Shown here in pieces: positions 1 through 7,861 of a stretch of 64,000 bases of DNA. The position numbers were made by a program, and so were the translations under genes. Position 1 is the stretch's first letter. Each line of letters begins with the position of its first letter. The notes beneath the pieces are model-generated. The model was not told the origin of the DNA and searched no databases. It saw only the letters and a program-made list of their open reading frames with translations. Location: assembly GCA_045540355.1 (NCBI GenBank), contig JAZQHB010000040.1, positions 133,918-197,917 on the forward strand, in the 5' to 3' direction. The DNA is from RGIG2945 sp045540355 (lineage in GTDB: Bacteria > Bacillota > Clostridia > Oscillospirales > Acutalibacteraceae).

Positions 1-1104
1 GTTGAAATTTCTGATAACGACGGTTTGTGGACAGCTAACTATGTAGCTGCACTTTCATTGAAATACGCTGTTACAAAAGATAAAGAAACATTAAAATCAG
101 CAAGACGGTCAATGAACGCAATGTTGAAACTCACACAGATTACCGGTATCCCCGGCTTTACAGCAAGAGCTGTTCGTTATGAAGGCGAAGAAGGCTATGG
201 TGACGGCGACAAAGAATGGCCGCTTGCACCCGACGGCAGCTGTGAATGGAAGTGCGAAACCTCAAGTGATGAAATGACTGGACACTTCTTCGGCTTTTCT
301 CTCTATTATGATTTATGTGCTGATGAAAAAGAAAAAGAGATTATTCGCAAAGCTATCTGCGGAATTATGGACCATATTATAGAAAATGATTACAGATTGG
401 TCGACCACGACGGATTGCCTACAACATGGGCGATGTGGAGCCCCAAATGCCTTAACAACGATAACAAGTGGGCGTTTGAAAAGGGCACAAATTCAATGGA
501 GATTATGACATTCCTTCTTACTGCTTATCACATGTCAGGTGATGAGAAATATTATAACGAATACAAAGACTTAGTTCAGAATCATCACTATGCAATGAAT
601 ATTGCTCATCATAAAATAGAAGAAGCTCATGTTTGCCACATTGACGACAACCTCTGCTTCCTTGCAGTTTATACACTTCTTCGTTATGAAAAGAATCCTG
701 ATATCCGTTCGCTGATTTATATGGGACTTGAACATCATTGGTCATACGAAAGAATTGAGCGTTGTCCGCTTTGGAATCTCATGTACGGTGCTTTAACCGG
801 TAAGACCTGTGATATTGATACTGCAGTTCAATCTCTTATAGAATTACCTCTTGATCTTATTCACTACACAATCACCAACAGCAGAAGAAAGGACCTCGTT
901 TGGGATACAGAACAGGAAGCCTGGGCGGAAGAACCCCAATTGCTTCGTCCTCTTCCCTATGACGAAAAACCGATTAACAAATACGACTACAATCCTTTCA
1001 GACCTGACGCAGGAAATGACGGAAAACGAGCAGAAGACGGCACAATGTTTATGCTTCCTTATTGGCTCGGCAGATATGAAGGTTTGATTGAAGAACAAGA
1101 ATAA
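1..1104 (+). CDS. Predicted alpha/alpha-toroid protein, 3' part (5' end outside window)
   Basis: The reading frame is open from the first base, so the gene begins before the window and only its last 367 or so residues are seen. The visible part is helical and rich in Trp, His and acidic residues. It has a DNDGLWT segment at its start, a paired stretch SSDEMTGHFF near residue 90 and repeated Tyr/Leu helical hairpins, which resembles the (alpha/alpha)-barrel of carbohydrate-active or carbohydrate-binding proteins. I recall similar DNDGLWT/SDE-GHFF proteins in gut bacteria but no established name, so no activity is claimed. The next gene on the other strand is a GH106-like glycosidase, which fits a role in glycan use. 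Transcription ends at a shared terminator directly after the stop codon. Confidence 0.6.
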   Translation, partial: VEISDNDGLWTANYVAALSLKYAVTKDKETLKSARRSMNAMLKLTQITGIPGFTARAVRYEGEEGYGDGDKEWPLAPDGSCEWKCETSSDEMTGHFFGFSLYYDLCADEKEKEIIRKAICGIMDHIIENDYRLVDHDGLPTTWAMWSPKCLNNDNKWAFEKGTNSMEIMTFLLTAYHMSGDEKYYNEYKDLVQNHHYAMNIAHHKIEEAHVCHIDDNLCFLAVYTLLRYEKNPDIRSLIYMGLEHHWSYERIERCPLWNLMYGALTGKTCDIDTAVQSLIELPLDLIHYTITNSRRKDLVWDTEQEAWAEEPQLLRPLPYDEKPINKYDYNPFRPDAGNDGKRAEDGTMFMLPYWLGRYEGLIEEQE

Positions 1105-1109
1105 TCCAT

Positions 1110-1146
1110 AAAATTACCCCTGAGCTCAAAGCTCAGGGGTAATTTT
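1110..1146. terminator. Bidirectional intrinsic terminator
   Basis: A perfect 16-bp inverted repeat (1110-1125 with 1131-1146) has a 5-nt loop. It starts with AAAATT and ends with AATTTT, so it gives a hairpin plus U-run on both strands. It closes the converging gene at 1-1104 and the kinase gene, whose TAA stop lies inside the stem. Confidence 0.9.
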
Positions 1147-1642
1147 ATGCAAATATGTATTTTTTAAAAAAGTCAATAAAATCATCAGGTAATTCTTCCA
1201 ATGACTTTATATTGTTGTAGGTGAAATCGTAATCGAAATCGTTGACCATATCATCTGAGCGATTACCGTAATGCTCTTTACCGCGTCCTTTTATCAATAA
1301 GGTAACACATTTTCCTCCGATACTGTCAATAAAGTGTTGTATCTGATCGCTCTCTCTGATGTGAACAAAAAGCACCTCATTGTCATCTTCAAGGAATTTT
1401 CGATATTCTTCAACCGCATAAGCATTGGGTAGGTCATTGTAATCAGAAAAAGCGTTCTTTAAATCTGATAAGAATTTTCTGTCACGATCATCTTTTGCAC
1501 CTTCCCAACCGAATTGCTTTGCAATTTCTTTGATCGGTGTGATTGTTGAGATGTTTTTAACCTTATAGTGTTCAGCGGTTATGTCGCAGATGGTGTCTTT
1601 TCCGACACCTCCTGCTCCGTTTATTACAATAACTTTTTTCAT
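1145..1642 (-). CDS. Small P-loop kinase, dNMP/adenylate-kinase-like
   Basis: The 165-residue protein opens with a beta strand and a Walker A loop GAGGVGKDT (about residues 8-16). The GKDT ending is typical of deoxynucleoside-monophosphate-kinase-like P-loop proteins, so phosphorylation of a small molecule or nucleotide is likely; the substrate is not evident. A longer frame to 1735 exists, but the ATG at 1642 follows AAAGGTG and begins exactly at the conserved strand. The start overlaps the TGA of the upstream glycosidase gene as ATGA, so the two are translationally coupled and probably work in the same pathway. The length is short for an NMP kinase (usually about 200 residues). Confidence 0.7.
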   Translation of the reverse strand: MKKVIVINGAGGVGKDTICDITAEHYKVKNISTITPIKEIAKQFGWEGAKDDRDRKFLSDLKNAFSDYNDLPNAYAVEEYRKFLEDDNEVLFVHIRESDQIQHFIDSIGGKCVTLLIKGRGKEHYGNRSDDMVNDFDYDFTYNNIKSLEELPDDFIDFFKKYIFA

Positions 1643-4600
1643 TGTTTTTTCACCTTTAAAATTTCGGGAGTTTTGGTGACACCGATAGGTCTGAATTGAT
1701 ATTCGTAGGCATAATCTTCTCCTCCGAGATACCACTCATTGGGTCCTATGCACTCTCTGTGTAAGATTGAGTGTATATCGCCGAAAGCATTGTATCTGTT
1801 GCCGTAAGCGATAATCTTAATTTCGTGTGTGCCCTCTTCCAATGTGCCGAGCTTGAGTGTGAACGGTGCTTTAAAAATTGTACCAATATCTTCACCGTCA
1901 AGATACACCCTTAAAATCGGTGAACCAAAGCCGTTGATTCTGATATCGTATTCAGCTTCTTCCTTACATACAAAGTCAGAAACATAAATCATATTGCCTG
2001 TGTAGAAAGGTAAGGTTTGATTTGTATAATCACCGTAAACAATCTTATCAGCACGAGGAACAATTGTTGAATACATTCCATCGACCTTAACGCCAAATTC
2101 TCCGAGTATATATGCCCACTCTACATTTGTTTTATTACCGAAAGGCATCTTTATTATAAGCTCATTTGTTCCCTTTTTGATTTGCGGAAGCTTAATTTTC
2201 TGATAACATTCATCAACAAAGAAGCCGGTTGATTTCTTTTCAACCAATTCGCCGTTAAGATAAACATCGTTAAGCTCATAATCCTCAAGTGCAAGCTCTG
2301 CATCATGAACATCAATTTCAGAGTTAATTGTATATTTCAGTGTTAAAGTATGGTCGAGCGGTAAAGCCTTGCAAGCCCACGGCTGACAGTTATCCACTTT
2401 ATAACCGATATCACTCTTAAATAATCTGCATATTTTGAGAACATCCTCGGTCTCTCTCCACTCAGGTTCATCGTCATATTTATACTCCGCTAAATCAAGC
2501 AAAAGTGCATTAGGTTCAGAAAGCTTGTAAGATTTCGGCTGCGATAACCTTAGAGATTTATGATATCGTCTTGCAGGTATTTCATGAACATCTGATGGTA
2601 TTGCATCGACCGGCTCTAATTTTATCAACAAGCTGTCGTGATTGAAAAATTCATACTTAACGCAAGTCCAACCGTTGTTCTCATAAGTATATAAGGGTGT
2701 AATTTCACCCGTCATGGTATTGTACTCAGTTGCTTTAAAAATACCCTTAATCCTGATTTCACGAGGATCGCGACGCACCCTGTTCGGCAAAGAATTGAAA
2801 TCACGAGGCGTGCACACAAACAACCATGAACAGTCATTATCCTGTCTTAGCTGATATATGTTATTCGACTTTCTCTCACCGAGACTTCCGATCATTTCGA
2901 CAGTACGGAATTCATCAAGTGCAGATACAATTTCATTTCTTGTGTGTTGCACAAAAGAGCAACCGTCCAAAAGCTCGACACATTCATCAGATTCAACTGC
3001 ATCGACATACTCGGGAAACTTGCCTGAAAATACAATCTTGCCGCCTTTTTCCTTGAATTGTTTGAGTGCTTTTACAGTTGTGGAACGAAGTGTTTCGCAA
3101 TTAGGTACTAAAACAACATCATAAGCCATCTCTCCTACTTTAAAGAGATTGTCTTCAGATTCAGAATACAAATCAGGTAAAAGTGCTTCACTAATGTAGT
3201 TGTAGTCAAGCTGAGAATAAAGCAGCCATTCGCTGAGGTTTATAAATGCATCTTCGCAGGCTTTGCGTGTTGCTGCTGTTTTGTCATTGGGTCCTAAGTG
3301 CAACCAGAAAGACTCAATCGGATGAATTACGCCGATTTTAATTATAGGTTTGCCGCGAGTCAATGCTGTATGCACACGAGAGAAATGATCTTCAATCAAT
3401 TTGTATTCCTTGTACCAAGGCGATTGATGAAGAATTGATGCCGGGTAATCACGCTTAGCAGCACCTTTCATTGTGTAGAAAGAGAGATGAGGTACTCTGT
3501 GGGTCACACCGAGTGCCGTCTGCCAATCGCCCTGCATTTTATGTTTTTTGAAGTTATAGTCCCAGTTAGCAACTCCGTAAAGCTCTGACATCATACCGTC
3601 TCTGCCATACTGATGAACCGCACTCTGAGCCTGCTTCGCGGTAGTAAACTCACGCGATTCAGAAAGCATATCAATGCCGGGGAACTGAAATTTTCTGTAG
3701 TTTCGCATTGATTCACCGACCGATTTAGTCTGACTGAACAGAAGCGGCTCATTCATCATGTGACCGGTAAGATATATGTTATTGTTTTCGCACCATTCAC
3801 CTATTGTATCGGAAAACGCTGATGCAAAGAGTTCAGCCAATAAATCTCTGTAACGGTATCTTGCGGTTGAAAGTTTGCCGTCAGGTAATTCCCACACAAG
3901 CTCCGGCAAAACATCAAAGAAATCAACATCATATTTTGCCTTATATTCATCAGCAAGTTTTTCGGTATATGTCAAAACAACACTATTTTTGTCATCAGAA
4001 AAATTGAGGTAGGATGTAGCTTTAAATTGAGGTTCATCGGTAAAAATCGTAGGAATAACATTGCCAAAGTATTCTCCGAAGCGATTCTTATACTTTTCGT
4101 GTGTTATTTCGATAAAACGCTTGACTCCGTCAGGATTCAGCGTATCAAGATACGGAGAATTGTTACAATAGTCTACGGGCTCCGAAATTTTCAGCAAAGC
4201 TACCCACACATTTTCAGCAGAAATATCGGCAGCAATTCTTTGACTTTCTTTAAGATAACCGTTTTCAAGTGTAATTACATATCTTGCAAGCTCTTTTCCG
4301 TTGAAATCACATTTTTCAAGCGGAGAAAACTCTATATAATGTTCGGCATATTCAGGATTATCCTTTGTAACCTTACCGCCTGCAACTCCGGACGGCCACC
4401 TGTCCTCATCATAAAGATAAGCTTTCATATTCTTTTTTTCAGCTTTCTTTACGCAAGCTTCAACGCAATTCATAAAGTCTTCGCCTAAATATTCGAGTGA
4501 AAGACCCGATCTTGAATGCATATAGAATCCGCCGAAGCCCATTTCATTCATATAATCTATCTGTTCGCACAAGGTTTCAGATTTCAAATCACCGTTCCAT

Positions 4601-4689
4601 GCCCAAAAAGGTGCACCCCTGTATTCAGATGTTGGGTTTTTAAATAAATCGTCGGTTAATTTTTTGTCTTTGGTTTTTTCGTAAAACAA
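1639..4689 (-). CDS. GH106-like glycosidase (putative alpha-L-rhamnosidase family)
   Basis: The 1016-residue protein has no signal peptide and is probably cytoplasmic. Its N-terminal part carries PFWAWNGDL, a GGFYMHSRSGL segment and an LYDEDRWPSGVAGG motif (about residues 90-105), matching the TIM-barrel part of Glyco_hydro_106-like proteins. The C-terminal half contains beta-sandwich, sugar-binding-like segments (VYLNGELV, VYLDGEDIG). GH106 enzymes release alpha-L-rhamnose, but many relatives are uncharacterised, so substrate is inferred only. The TTG start at 4689 is chosen because GGAGGTG lies 6 nt upstream; the longer frame to 4704 would put the start inside that ribosome binding site. 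A divergent promoter precedes it, and a coupled kinase gene follows. Confidence 0.72.
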   Translation of the reverse strand: MFYEKTKDKKLTDDLFKNPTSEYRGAPFWAWNGDLKSETLCEQIDYMNEMGFGGFYMHSRSGLSLEYLGEDFMNCVEACVKKAEKKNMKAYLYDEDRWPSGVAGGKVTKDNPEYAEHYIEFSPLEKCDFNGKELARYVITLENGYLKESQRIAADISAENVWVALLKISEPVDYCNNSPYLDTLNPDGVKRFIEITHEKYKNRFGEYFGNVIPTIFTDEPQFKATSYLNFSDDKNSVVLTYTEKLADEYKAKYDVDFFDVLPELVWELPDGKLSTARYRYRDLLAELFASAFSDTIGEWCENNNIYLTGHMMNEPLLFSQTKSVGESMRNYRKFQFPGIDMLSESREFTTAKQAQSAVHQYGRDGMMSELYGVANWDYNFKKHKMQGDWQTALGVTHRVPHLSFYTMKGAAKRDYPASILHQSPWYKEYKLIEDHFSRVHTALTRGKPIIKIGVIHPIESFWLHLGPNDKTAATRKACEDAFINLSEWLLYSQLDYNYISEALLPDLYSESEDNLFKVGEMAYDVVLVPNCETLRSTTVKALKQFKEKGGKIVFSGKFPEYVDAVESDECVELLDGCSFVQHTRNEIVSALDEFRTVEMIGSLGERKSNNIYQLRQDNDCSWLFVCTPRDFNSLPNRVRRDPREIRIKGIFKATEYNTMTGEITPLYTYENNGWTCVKYEFFNHDSLLIKLEPVDAIPSDVHEIPARRYHKSLRLSQPKSYKLSEPNALLLDLAEYKYDDEPEWRETEDVLKICRLFKSDIGYKVDNCQPWACKALPLDHTLTLKYTINSEIDVHDAELALEDYELNDVYLNGELVEKKSTGFFVDECYQKIKLPQIKKGTNELIIKMPFGNKTNVEWAYILGEFGVKVDGMYSTIVPRADKIVYGDYTNQTLPFYTGNMIYVSDFVCKEEAEYDIRINGFGSPILRVYLDGEDIGTIFKAPFTLKLGTLEEGTHEIKIIAYGNRYNAFGDIHSILHRECIGPNEWYLGGEDYAYEYQFRPIGVTKTPEILKVKKQ

Positions 4690-4718
4690 GTTAAACACCT
4701 CCAAAACTCATTTTTAAA

Positions 4719-4747
4719 ATTCTATCATAACAAAATTTTATTGTCAA
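4719..4747 (-). promoter_or_regulatory. Sigma-A promoter for the glycosidase-kinase operon
   Basis: On the minus strand TTGACA (4742-4747) and TAGAAT (4719-4724) are separated by exactly 17 nt. It lies back to back with the tyrA promoter. Confidence 0.85.
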
Positions 4748-4762
4748 TCTTTTACAAAGAAT

Positions 4763-4791
4763 TTGACATGCAAATTATATAATGTTATACT
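4763..4791 (+). promoter_or_regulatory. Sigma-A promoter for tyrA
   Basis: TTGACA (4763-4768) and TATACT (4786-4791) are 17 nt apart. The two divergent -35 boxes are only 15 bp apart, so one bound regulator could affect both genes. Confidence 0.85.
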
Positions 4792-4825
4792 AAATATCCA
4801 AACATTTTACTTCAGGGGTGAAAAT

Positions 4826-5659
4826 ATGGTTATAGGTATCGTAGGCTTAGGACTCATAGGAGGCTCATTCGCAAAAGCTATGAAGGCTAATACAAACCAT
4901 AAGATTTTAGGTTTTGATATATCACAAAAGGCAGTTTTGGAAGCAAAGCTTTATAATGCTGTCGATGGCGATTTAGATGATAAATCAATCTCAGAATGTG
5001 ATGTTGTTTTTGTCGCCCTATATCCTCAGGCGGTATCTGAGTATGTAGTTAAAAACGCAGACAAATTCAAAGAAGCTTGCATTGTTGTCGATTGCGGCGG
5101 CACAAAACGCTCAATTTGCAATAAGTGTTTCGATATCGCTCAACAACATAATTTCACTTTTATCGGTGGTCATCCTATGGCAGGAAGACAATATTCAGGA
5201 TTTAAATATGCCAAAGACAATCTTTATAAAAACGCCATAATGATTTTAACTCCACCGTCCGATATAAAACTCGAGCAGTTGGATTCAGTTCAAAAGCTTC
5301 TCAAAGAAATTGGTTTTGCCAATATTCAGATAACAAATCCCGATGAACACGACAGAATTATTGCTTTCACTTCACAATTAGCACATATCGTTTCAAACGC
5401 TTATGTCAAAAGTCCGAATGCAGAAGTACATAAAGGTTTTTCTGCCGGCAGTTATAAGGATTTGACAAGAGTTGCCAGACTCAACGAAAATATGTGGTCT
5501 GAATTATTCTTAGAAAATGCTGATAACCTTACCTTTGAAATTGACACAATAATAGAAAATCTTCAGGAATACAGTACGGCATTAAAAGAAAAGGATTCTG
5601 AAAAACTCAAATCATTGCTTAAAGACGGCAGTGACAGAAAAAAACAAATTGACAGATAA
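4826..5659 (+). CDS. tyrA: Prephenate dehydrogenase
   Basis: The 277-residue cytoplasmic enzyme converts prephenate to 4-hydroxyphenylpyruvate with NAD(P) in tyrosine synthesis. The N-terminal Rossmann fold has GLGLIGGS (residues 6-13). The catalytic GGHPMAG motif and the TSQLAH segment of the helical C-terminal domain are both present. The protein lacks a C-terminal ACT domain and a chorismate mutase domain, so it is the short single-domain type. ATG 4826 is chosen for the GGGGTG upstream and because it starts directly at the nucleotide-binding strand; an earlier TTG at 4763 is actually the -35 box. It stands alone between its own promoter and a terminator, away from other aro genes. Confidence 0.92.
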   Translation: MVIGIVGLGLIGGSFAKAMKANTNHKILGFDISQKAVLEAKLYNAVDGDLDDKSISECDVVFVALYPQAVSEYVVKNADKFKEACIVVDCGGTKRSICNKCFDIAQQHNFTFIGGHPMAGRQYSGFKYAKDNLYKNAIMILTPPSDIKLEQLDSVQKLLKEIGFANIQITNPDEHDRIIAFTSQLAHIVSNAYVKSPNAEVHKGFSAGSYKDLTRVARLNENMWSELFLENADNLTFEIDTIIENLQEYSTALKEKDSEKLKSLLKDGSDRKKQIDR

Positions 5660-5662
5660 AAT

Positions 5663-5699
5663 AAACCACTGTTTTTGTAACAAACTTAAACAGTGGTTT
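5663..5699. terminator. Bidirectional intrinsic terminator
   Basis: A perfect 12-bp stem AAACCACTGTTT (5663-5674) pairs with 5688-5699 around a 13-nt loop. It is followed by T-rich sequence on both strands and serves tyrA and the converging AlkD-like gene, whose stop lies within it. Confidence 0.85.
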
Positions 5700-6372
5700 T
5701 GATTTTTAATGTCCTTAAATATGCTTTTTGTTCATCGGTTATTCGATAGCTTTCAACAGCCTTTTGGATTGTTTTGTTGTGAATCCAAGGAGTTAACATT
5801 TTACTCTCTAATATTGTGACTGTGCTATGCCATTGCTTTGCGAGAGCAGTTGCGAAATACCAGGCAATCATCATTTTTATATAATACTCATCGCTTTCTG
5901 TTTGTAGCACCAGATTGTGTATTTCATCAGAAAAATCGCTATCAAGATAATGAGTCATAAGCATTTCAATTGCAAACCTTACCGTAAAAGTATGCTCTGA
6001 TTGTATCCACTTTCTGATTTCTGCAAGTAATTTCTTTTTTTCTTTTTTAAAAGATATCGGTCTTATTGAATCGCAGGTTGCCCAATTATCAACATACGGT
6101 AAGAATCTGTTAAGTTTTTCTATACACTCATCAAAATCACTTATCCGACATATCAGGAAAGCGTGCAAATTGTTTTCTTCGCAATATTCATGAGGAAGCT
6201 CATCTACGAACTTGTTTGCATCTTCACTGTTTTTGAGTGCGTTTGCAATACTTCTGACAACGGGTACTCTGACACCAATTATTTTTTCTGATGAAATATC
6301 AGGAATTAACTTCGAAGTAAACTCCTTATATTTTAAATCCTGATGCTCGAATAAAATATCAACAATCGACAT
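5686..6372 (-). CDS. AlkD-like DNA alkylation repair protein
   Basis: The 228-residue all-helical protein belongs to the HEAT-repeat DNA glycosylases that remove alkylated purines. The segment NWATCDS places Trp97 four residues before Asp101, the spacing of the catalytic Trp/Asp pair in Bacillus cereus AlkD. An Arg follows about 31 residues later (VRFAIEM) and a Trp lies in the later WYFATAL helix, matching the remaining active-site residues in type. The length agrees with the family. It starts 1 nt after the stop of the DUF5662 gene, so both are co-transcribed. The ribosome binding site is weak (AAGAAAAGAG), consistent with translational coupling. Confidence 0.85.
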   Translation of the reverse strand: MSIVDILFEHQDLKYKEFTSKLIPDISSEKIIGVRVPVVRSIANALKNSEDANKFVDELPHEYCEENNLHAFLICRISDFDECIEKLNRFLPYVDNWATCDSIRPISFKKEKKKLLAEIRKWIQSEHTFTVRFAIEMLMTHYLDSDFSDEIHNLVLQTESDEYYIKMMIAWYFATALAKQWHSTVTILESKMLTPWIHNKTIQKAVESYRITDEQKAYLRTLKIKTTV

Positions 6373-6373
6373 T

Positions 6374-6913
6374 TTAATAGTCTCTTTTCTTCCGTAATTC
6401 TTTTCTTATATATCTGAAAGTTTCGTTTTCACCTTTTTCACTGAGCATTACAAGTAATTTTTCAAGAAGCTCAGATGTTTCGGGGTGTATCGCACGGTTA
6501 GCCTTTCCGTTTTTAAAATATTCAAGCGGATGATAGTCCTTATATTCTTTGCCTCTGTATATTTTGTTAGCAGCTACGCGATCACAAAACATTTCAATTA
6601 CAAATATTAAGGGCATTTTTACAGGGTCATTCCTGTGTGTCTTAGGGTTATAATCTCGCCAATACTCAAAATGATGTCTGTTAACACCTTTATGATGTAA
6701 CCAAGCTTTCGAAAAACCGATTTCTCGCCTTTCAAGCTCGTTAGGACTTCTGCCAACGGTATAGTATTTTGCTCCCTGTAGAAATTCCGTAGGAGTATAT
6801 TTTGATAAATCGTGCAAGAGACCCCTGTAAAGTATACCTGCTTTTGCGCAATGTTCAATGACCTTATGTCTGTGTTTTGTGATTGTTAAAAAATGTTTAA
6901 TAGGATGTAACAA
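6374..6913 (-). CDS. DUF5662 family protein
   Basis: This 179-residue protein has the conserved His/Asp pattern of DUF5662: HDLSKYTPTEF near residue 34 and HHKGVNRHHFEYW near 73, followed by a charged helical C-terminus. The clustered His and Asp residues suggest a metal-binding, HD-like helical fold, but no activity is established. TTG 6913 is taken as the start because TGGAGGTC lies 7 nt upstream. It is the first gene of a two-gene unit with the AlkD-like glycosylase, which hints at a stress or repair context only by association. Its promoter contains a strong palindrome (see the separate entry). Confidence 0.8.
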   Translation of the reverse strand: MLHPIKHFLTITKHRHKVIEHCAKAGILYRGLLHDLSKYTPTEFLQGAKYYTVGRSPNELERREIGFSKAWLHHKGVNRHHFEYWRDYNPKTHRNDPVKMPLIFVIEMFCDRVAANKIYRGKEYKDYHPLEYFKNGKANRAIHPETSELLEKLLVMLSEKGENETFRYIRKELRKKRDY

Positions 6914-6935
6914 GACAAGACCTCCATTCAGTAGT

Positions 6936-6966
6936 TTATTTTACTTCTAAAATAAATTACTGTCAA
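6936..6966 (-). promoter_or_regulatory. Promoter with embedded operator-like palindrome
   Basis: On the minus strand TTGACA (6961-6966) and TAAAAT (6938-6943) are 17 nt apart. The perfect palindrome TTATTTTA-CTTC-TAAAATAA (6936-6955) covers the -10 and most of the spacer, where a bound repressor would block polymerase. Confidence 0.7.
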
Positions 6967-6968
6967 GT

Positions 6969-7003
6969 AAAACAGTCTGCCGTTTTATTTGGCAGACTGT
7001 TTT
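6969..7003. terminator. Intrinsic terminator after the HAD gene
   Basis: A perfect 13-bp stem (6969-6981 with 6991-7003) with a 9-nt loop ends in TTTT on the minus strand, just beyond the HAD phosphatase stop. Confidence 0.8.
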
Positions 7004-7806
7004 TAATAAATCTTATCAAGAATTTCTATCACATGAGCAACTGCACCGCAGTTATTTGAACGAACTATGTGTGTGGCGTGTGCTAAAGCTTCCTGCGAGC
7101 CGTTTTCAGGCACAAAACCGCCTGCAGCGGCATCTAACATTTCAATATCATTATAGCCGTCTCCGACCGCATAAACATCTTTATGGCGGATACCAAGATA
7201 ATCAGCGAGCTTTAACAAGCTACTACCTTTGTCGGTACCTTTTTTTAACAACTCAATAAATGTCCCTGTAGTTGGTAAAAAAATCGGATCATCATAGTTG
7301 TTTCTGAGATACTTCTGTATCTCTTGTGATTCTTGCTGATTTTCAACACCAATCATAACTTTTGCCCATGGCTTGTCGGCTTCGCACGGGTCATTAACTG
7401 CAATCATTTCTATATCCTGACTTGTAAGGTGCCGATGTGTTATTTCAGTTGGATTTATTGCGAAGGTTTTATCAAACGGATACATCTCTATTGATGCTTC
7501 GGGAAAGTTATCGCGAATATAACGAAGAGGTTCATTGCCCTCCTCACCTATACCGTCGCAAAATACGATCTCCTTTTTAGCATAATCGTATGCCATAGCA
7601 CCGTTCGCCAATAAAACCGGTGCATTTATATATTCGTTACTGTAAAGGTGAAAGCCTTTGTATGACCTGCCGGTGCAAACGGTGAACAAACCGCCCTCGG
7701 ACATGAAATACTTTATCGCTTCTATGACATCGGTCGAGATTATACCATCGTCATTTTTTAATGTACCGTCAAAATCGCTTGCTATCAATACTTTATCAAA
7801 CTTCAC
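7003..7806 (-). CDS. Cof-type HAD hydrolase
   Basis: The protein has about 267 residues and all HAD motifs: DFDGTL with the nucleophile Asp near the N-terminus, the CTGRS motif II, a Lys in KGTDKGSSL and GDGYNDIEML. The large alpha/beta cap between motifs II and III places it in the Cof/IIB group that dephosphorylates sugar phosphates, FMN or related metabolites; the substrate is not predictable. The start is uncertain. GTG 7806 is preferred because it gives the usual KFDKVLIASDFDGT opening and has GGTGAT 5 nt upstream; ATG 7812 or TTG 7818 are alternatives. Its promoter puts transcription start only about 10 nt before the start codon, so the leader is very short. Confidence 0.85.
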   Translation of the reverse strand: MKFDKVLIASDFDGTLKNDDGIISTDVIEAIKYFMSEGGLFTVCTGRSYKGFHLYSNEYINAPVLLANGAMAYDYAKKEIVFCDGIGEEGNEPLRYIRDNFPEASIEMYPFDKTFAINPTEITHRHLTSQDIEMIAVNDPCEADKPWAKVMIGVENQQESQEIQKYLRNNYDDPIFLPTTGTFIELLKKGTDKGSSLLKLADYLGIRHKDVYAVGDGYNDIEMLDAAAGGFVPENGSQEALAHATHIVRSNNCGAVAHVIEILDKIY

Positions 7807-7822
7807 AATCATCACCAAAAGA

Positions 7823-7851
7823 ATGATAACATATTTTTCAACTTATTTCAA
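7823..7851 (-). promoter_or_regulatory. Sigma-A promoter for the HAD gene
   Basis: TTGAAA (7846-7851) and TATCAT (7823-7828) on the minus strand are 17 nt apart. It sits in the 49-nt gap after the SipL-like gene, where no terminator is seen. Confidence 0.7.
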
Positions 7852-7861
7852 TATTGTTGTT

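Noticed and set aside
1643..1735. N-terminal extension of the small kinase
   Set aside because: It lies inside the glycosidase gene, is Arg-rich without homology, and AAAGGTG points to ATG 1642.
4763..4825. TTG start giving tyrA 21 more residues
   Set aside because: The TTG is the first half of the -35 box TTGACA, and the codons before ATG 4826 lie over the promoter and ribosome binding site.
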